Below are positions 21,939-24,768 of a DNA stretch of 24,768 bases, one piece after another. Both the position numbers and the translations under genes were made by a program. Origin of the DNA: Flemingiibacterium sp045635785. GTDB lineage: Bacteria > Bacillota > Clostridia > Oscillospirales > CAG-272. The notes beneath the pieces are model-generated. The model made no database searches and was not told the DNA's origin. It worked only from the letters and a program-made list of their open reading frames with translations. Position 1 is the first letter of the stretch. Each line of letters opens with the position of its first letter. Location of the stretch: the NCBI GenBank assembly GCA_045635785.1, contig JAZTWJ010000091.1, positions 1-24,768 of the forward strand. The letters are read 5' to 3'.

Positions 21939-24272
21939 TCAGTCGGTGCCGTCCATGTGACGGAGGGTAACGGTGACGATGGTGCCCGGCGTGACGGGAG
22001 TTCCCGCCTCGGGCGATTGGGCGATAACCACCGCTCCCGCGCCGACGCCGAAGTTGGTGGCACCCTCAATTTTAATATTCAGCTTGGAATTGATAATGGC
22101 TCGGTTGGCATTGGTTGCATTCTGTCCCATCACATCGGGAACGGTGATGTTTGCCTCCGGCTCCGCATCGCCCGTGTAGAGATACACCCTGCCGCTTTCG
22201 ATGGATAGACGACTGCCGCCCTCGGGTGACTGGGCGGTAACGACGTTGCCGTTGCCGATGATTTGGAATTTCAGCTTGCGGTTGGTCAGATAGAAGGTGG
22301 CATCGGTAGTACCGAGTCCCGCCAAATGCGTGATCGCCACGTCCATATTTGCCATCTCCGCCTCCGTATAATGGGGCTCATAGCCAAGATAAGGCAGTGC
22401 CACCGAGAGGAAATTGGAAAGATAGGGAGCGGAAACAATGCTTCCGTAGGAACCACCCGAGGTTGGCTCATCCACGATGATGAGAACCGCGATCTGCGGA
22501 TCATCTGCGGGGGCAATTCCCACGCAGGAACCGATACGGAAGGGACGGTCGGAGGTGACCCATTCGTCCTCCGCACTGACCACATTGCCCTCTGCATCAT
22601 AGTATTGCCATTTATCCTGTACCTGGGAGGTACCGGTTTTTGCCGCCACACTGTATCCGCGGGTGTAGGCATTTTTTGCGCCGCCGTCCGTGGCAACGCC
22701 CTCGGCGAGAATGTCAATCAGAGTATTGCAGGTGGATTCAGAGAAAATTTGTATTTTTTCCTTGGACTCATAGCCGTAAATCGTGTTTCCGTCATCGTCC
22801 ACCATTTCCTTGAATACATGGGGTGTTACAAGATATCCGCCGTTTGCGACCGTACAGATGGCAGTAAGCTGCTGAAGCGGTGTCGCCTTGAAGGTCTGTC
22901 CGAATGAATAAATGGCAAGCTCGACTGCGTGCATATCGTCCTTTTGATGGTAAATACCAAGGGTTTCACCGGAAAGATCAACACCGGTTTTGGACGTATA
23001 GCCCAGCGCCTCAAAATACTTGTAGAAGGTATCTCTGCCAATACGCTCGATGATGTTCATCATGACCGGGTTGCAGGACTGCTGAAGTCCTCTGGCAAAG
23101 GTCATACTGCCGTGTCCCTGCTTGCGATGGCATGGGATCGGCTCACTGTATCCCTTGACATAGTAATGACCGGGGCAGTTGAACATTTCGTCCACCTTGA
23201 CCACTCCCTCCTCCAATGCGATGGCGGAGGTCAATATCTTAAAGGTGGAGCCCGGCTCATACGGCTCGTTGACGAGCTTGTTATTCCACATGCGGAAAAG
23301 AAGCTCGGTTTCTTTCTTGCGATACTCCTCGCTGCCCGGAACCAGCTCGTTCAGCTCCTTATCGCTCAGGTAATATTCCGCCAGCTCGTAGGGATCGTTG
23401 CAGTCGTAGTTGGGGTAAACGGAGGCGGCAAGAATACCGCCCGTATTGACATCCATGACAATGCCGCAGACGCGGTTTGCCGCCTGCGCGGATTCGTACG
23501 CCGCTTCGACCTGATTCTCCAGCTCGTATTGCAGGCGCATATCGATGGTGGTAACGAGATTGGTACCATTTGCCGCACCGACGTAGCTCTCGTATTTGAA
23601 GGGCATATCGCCGCCCAGCGCATTACGCGCGGTGATATATTTGCCCGAAGTGCCCTTTAAGTAATCGTTATAGGTGGCTTCAATGCCATAAACACCGTCA
23701 CCGTCCGCATTGGTAAAGCCGAGCAGATGGCTGGCAAGATCGCCGTAGCAATAATAGCGCTTCGCTTCGGCGGAAAGATTCAAAAGCCCTGTGAAATGAT
23801 TTTCCTGGATGAAGGCGCGAAGCACATCCGCCGTCTCGGGCGGCACATTTTTCATGATGGTCTCATCGCGGCGCGAAAGCTTCTGCATTTTTTCCATAAC
23901 CATGGAGCGATCCACGCCGAGCACCTCCACAAGCTTGTCGGCGATCATATTTGATACCTGCCCCACGGAATATTCATATTTATCCTCGGTATTCAGCTCA
24001 AATTCGCGAATATCCTTGGGCGCGATGAACACACGGTAGACCGTGGTGTTCGTGACGAGCAGATTCATATTGGTATCGAAGATTTTGCCGCGTTCGGGAG
24101 TCGTTTTCGTTTCGCGAGTCAGCTGATCAATGACAATCGCCTGATATTTATCATATTCGACCACCTGTAAGCCAAAAAGACGCACCATCAGAAAAATCCA
24201 AGCGATGGCAATAAAAAATGCTAATACCAGTGTCCGTCTGTACATGCTGTTGTGCTGCTGTGGATAAGCCAT
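21939..24272 (-). CDS. ftsI: Class B penicillin-binding protein with two PASTA domains (FtsI/SpoVD type)
   Basis: A septal D,D-transpeptidase that crosslinks peptidoglycan and partners FtsW. It is 777 residues: a short cytoplasmic N-terminus, one transmembrane anchor (about 15-35), a pedestal/dimerisation domain starting at ERGKIFD, then the transpeptidase domain with STFK (342-345, catalytic Ser), SCN (399-401) and KTGT (545-548). Two PASTA-like domains end the protein (about 644-701 and 709-772). The first is divergent; the second is typical (VPDVMGQNATNANRAI). The ATG at 24272 is chosen for GGAGG 5 nt upstream; ATGs at 24317 and 24284 lack a site. PASTA domains and cluster position fit either vegetative FtsI/PBP2B or sporulation SpoVD. 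No second class B gene is present in the window, so the vegetative role is likely. Confidence 0.94.
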   Translation of the reverse strand: MAYPQQHNSMYRRTLVLAFFIAIAWIFLMVRLFGLQVVEYDKYQAIVIDQLTRETKTTPERGKIFDTNMNLLVTNTTVYRVFIAPKDIREFELNTEDKYEYSVGQVSNMIADKLVEVLGVDRSMVMEKMQKLSRRDETIMKNVPPETADVLRAFIQENHFTGLLNLSAEAKRYYCYGDLASHLLGFTNADGDGVYGIEATYNDYLKGTSGKYITARNALGGDMPFKYESYVGAANGTNLVTTIDMRLQYELENQVEAAYESAQAANRVCGIVMDVNTGGILAASVYPNYDCNDPYELAEYYLSDKELNELVPGSEEYRKKETELLFRMWNNKLVNEPYEPGSTFKILTSAIALEEGVVKVDEMFNCPGHYYVKGYSEPIPCHRKQGHGSMTFARGLQQSCNPVMMNIIERIGRDTFYKYFEALGYTSKTGVDLSGETLGIYHQKDDMHAVELAIYSFGQTFKATPLQQLTAICTVANGGYLVTPHVFKEMVDDDGNTIYGYESKEKIQIFSESTCNTLIDILAEGVATDGGAKNAYTRGYSVAAKTGTSQVQDKWQYYDAEGNVVSAEDEWVTSDRPFRIGSCVGIAPADDPQIAVLIIVDEPTSGGSYGSIVSAPYLSNFLSVALPYLGYEPHYTEAEMANMDVAITHLAGLGTTDATFYLTNRKLKFQIIGNGNVVTAQSPEGGSRLSIESGRVYLYTGDAEPEANITVPDVMGQNATNANRAIINSKLNIKIEGATNFGVGAGAVVIAQSPEAGTPVTPGTIVTVTLRHMDGTD

Positions 24273-24323
24273 ATATTCCTCCATGAAAAGCCGTCGCAGA
24301 TGCGGCACATCGTTCAAATGAGC

Positions 24324-24357
24324 AGAGAGTAAGCGTCTTGCAAGGTGCCTACTCTCT
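24324..24357 (-). promoter_or_regulatory. Intercistronic hairpin between ftsL and the PBP gene
   Basis: On the minus-strand RNA, arms AGAGAGUAGGC and GCUUACUCUCU pair over 11 bp, including one G-U pair, with a 12-nt loop. It lies in the 123-bp gap between the ftsL stop and the PBP start. No T run follows, so it is not a simple terminator. It may be an mRNA processing or stability element. Confidence 0.65.
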
Positions 24358-24395
24358 ACATCGTTCGTCTATATCTTATTTGATACACAGAAAAA

Positions 24396-24768
24396 TCATG
24401 CAAGCCCGAAGAAGGTTTTGACACGTTCAATAACGGAACCTGCAAGTCCGAGCAGCTTGTCGAGGATATTTTCTCTCTCCTCAACGACCTCCTCGATCAG
24501 CTCAATGCGGTCTGTTTTGTGAACGGTCAGATAATACCGTTCAACCTGGTCCTTTTTGACCATGCCCAACTCATTTTTCGCCATGGTTTCCACCGTGCGA
24601 AGGTCGTCTCGGGTTTCCAGCCGCAACCGCAGCTCGTTTTCCTCGGAAACCAGCGAATTGTACTGTCTGGAAAGCCCCGCATTTTCTGCGGTGATCTCGC
24701 TGATCTGCACCGAGGTGGTGACGATCGCCATAATGAGCAGTGTAAAGCAGAGCGCGATCAGTACCACC
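24396..24768 (-). CDS. ftsL: FtsL-like septum protein, 5'-truncated by the window edge
   Basis: At least 124 residues of a small bitopic protein; the first visible codons are GTG GTA and more coding sequence probably lies beyond the edge. The visible part begins inside a hydrophobic helix (VLIALCFTLLIMAIVTTSVQ) and continues as a heptad-like coiled coil (ISEITAENAGLSRQYNSLVS, then EENELRLRLE), with ELGMVKKDQVERYYL after it. That pattern fits FtsL/DivIC proteins, which bridge FtsQ and FtsW/FtsI. Its position directly before the class B PBP is the standard ftsL slot. The C-terminal stretch has a further short amphipathic part (DKLLGLAGSVIERVKTFFG). Identification rests on topology and position more than on sequence motifs. 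Confidence 0.75.
   Translation of the reverse strand, partial: VVLIALCFTLLIMAIVTTSVQISEITAENAGLSRQYNSLVSEENELRLRLETRDDLRTVETMAKNELGMVKKDQVERYYLTVHKTDRIELIEEVVEERENILDKLLGLAGSVIERVKTFFGLA

Overview
The window reads as a chromosomal segment from an anaerobic low-to-mid-GC Bacillota, most likely class Clostridia. The evidence is the dcw cell-wall cluster order, Gram-positive style ribosome binding sites (AAAGGAG, GGAGGTGATC), sigma-A promoters with 17-bp spacers and TGn extended -10 boxes, a trigger-factor-like lipoprotein and a DUF362 ferredoxin protein. This placement is inferred from gene content and signals only; no 16S or taxonomic search was possible.

Layout. (1) Positions 1-6656, minus strand: a compact operon nadA-nadC-nadB-DUF362/ferredoxin-ispE-PPIase lipoprotein. 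It is driven by an extended -10 promoter at 6725-6753 and ends at a strong hairpin at 41-80. It encodes de novo quinolinate/NAD synthesis (aspartate oxidase, quinolinate synthase, quinolinate phosphoribosyltransferase), an unassigned Fe-S protein, a MEP-pathway kinase and a surface prolyl isomerase. (2) Positions 6863-8440, plus strand: a monocistronic AI-2E-family membrane protein with its own promoter and terminator. (3) Positions 8509-12771, plus strand: an accessory carbohydrate cassette of a sialate-O-acetylesterase-type SGNH esterase, a GH78-like alpha-L-rhamnosidase-type protein and a type I sulfatase. None has a signal peptide, so they probably act on imported, modified oligosaccharides. 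The esterase leader holds an unusual tandem array of mini-hairpins and a 22-bp palindrome. (4) Positions 12840-24768, minus strand: the division and cell-wall cluster ftsL-ftsI/spoVD-murE-murF-mraY-ftsW-murG, then ftsQ-ftsZ behind a separate promoter. It meets the sulfatase gene at a shared bidirectional terminator. murD, murB, murC and ftsA are not in the window; murD and ftsA are missing from their usual slots.

The three points most worth checking are: the perfect 120-bp palindrome at the left edge, which includes the last codons of the lipoprotein gene and is probably an assembly fold-back but could be a real inverted duplication; the array of covarying hairpins separated by ATTTAGC heptamers at 8553-8663; and the lineage-specific changes in the division cluster (long low-complexity FtsW N-terminus, atypical FtsZ C-terminal tail, DNSR in place of DNPR in MurE, missing murD and ftsA).
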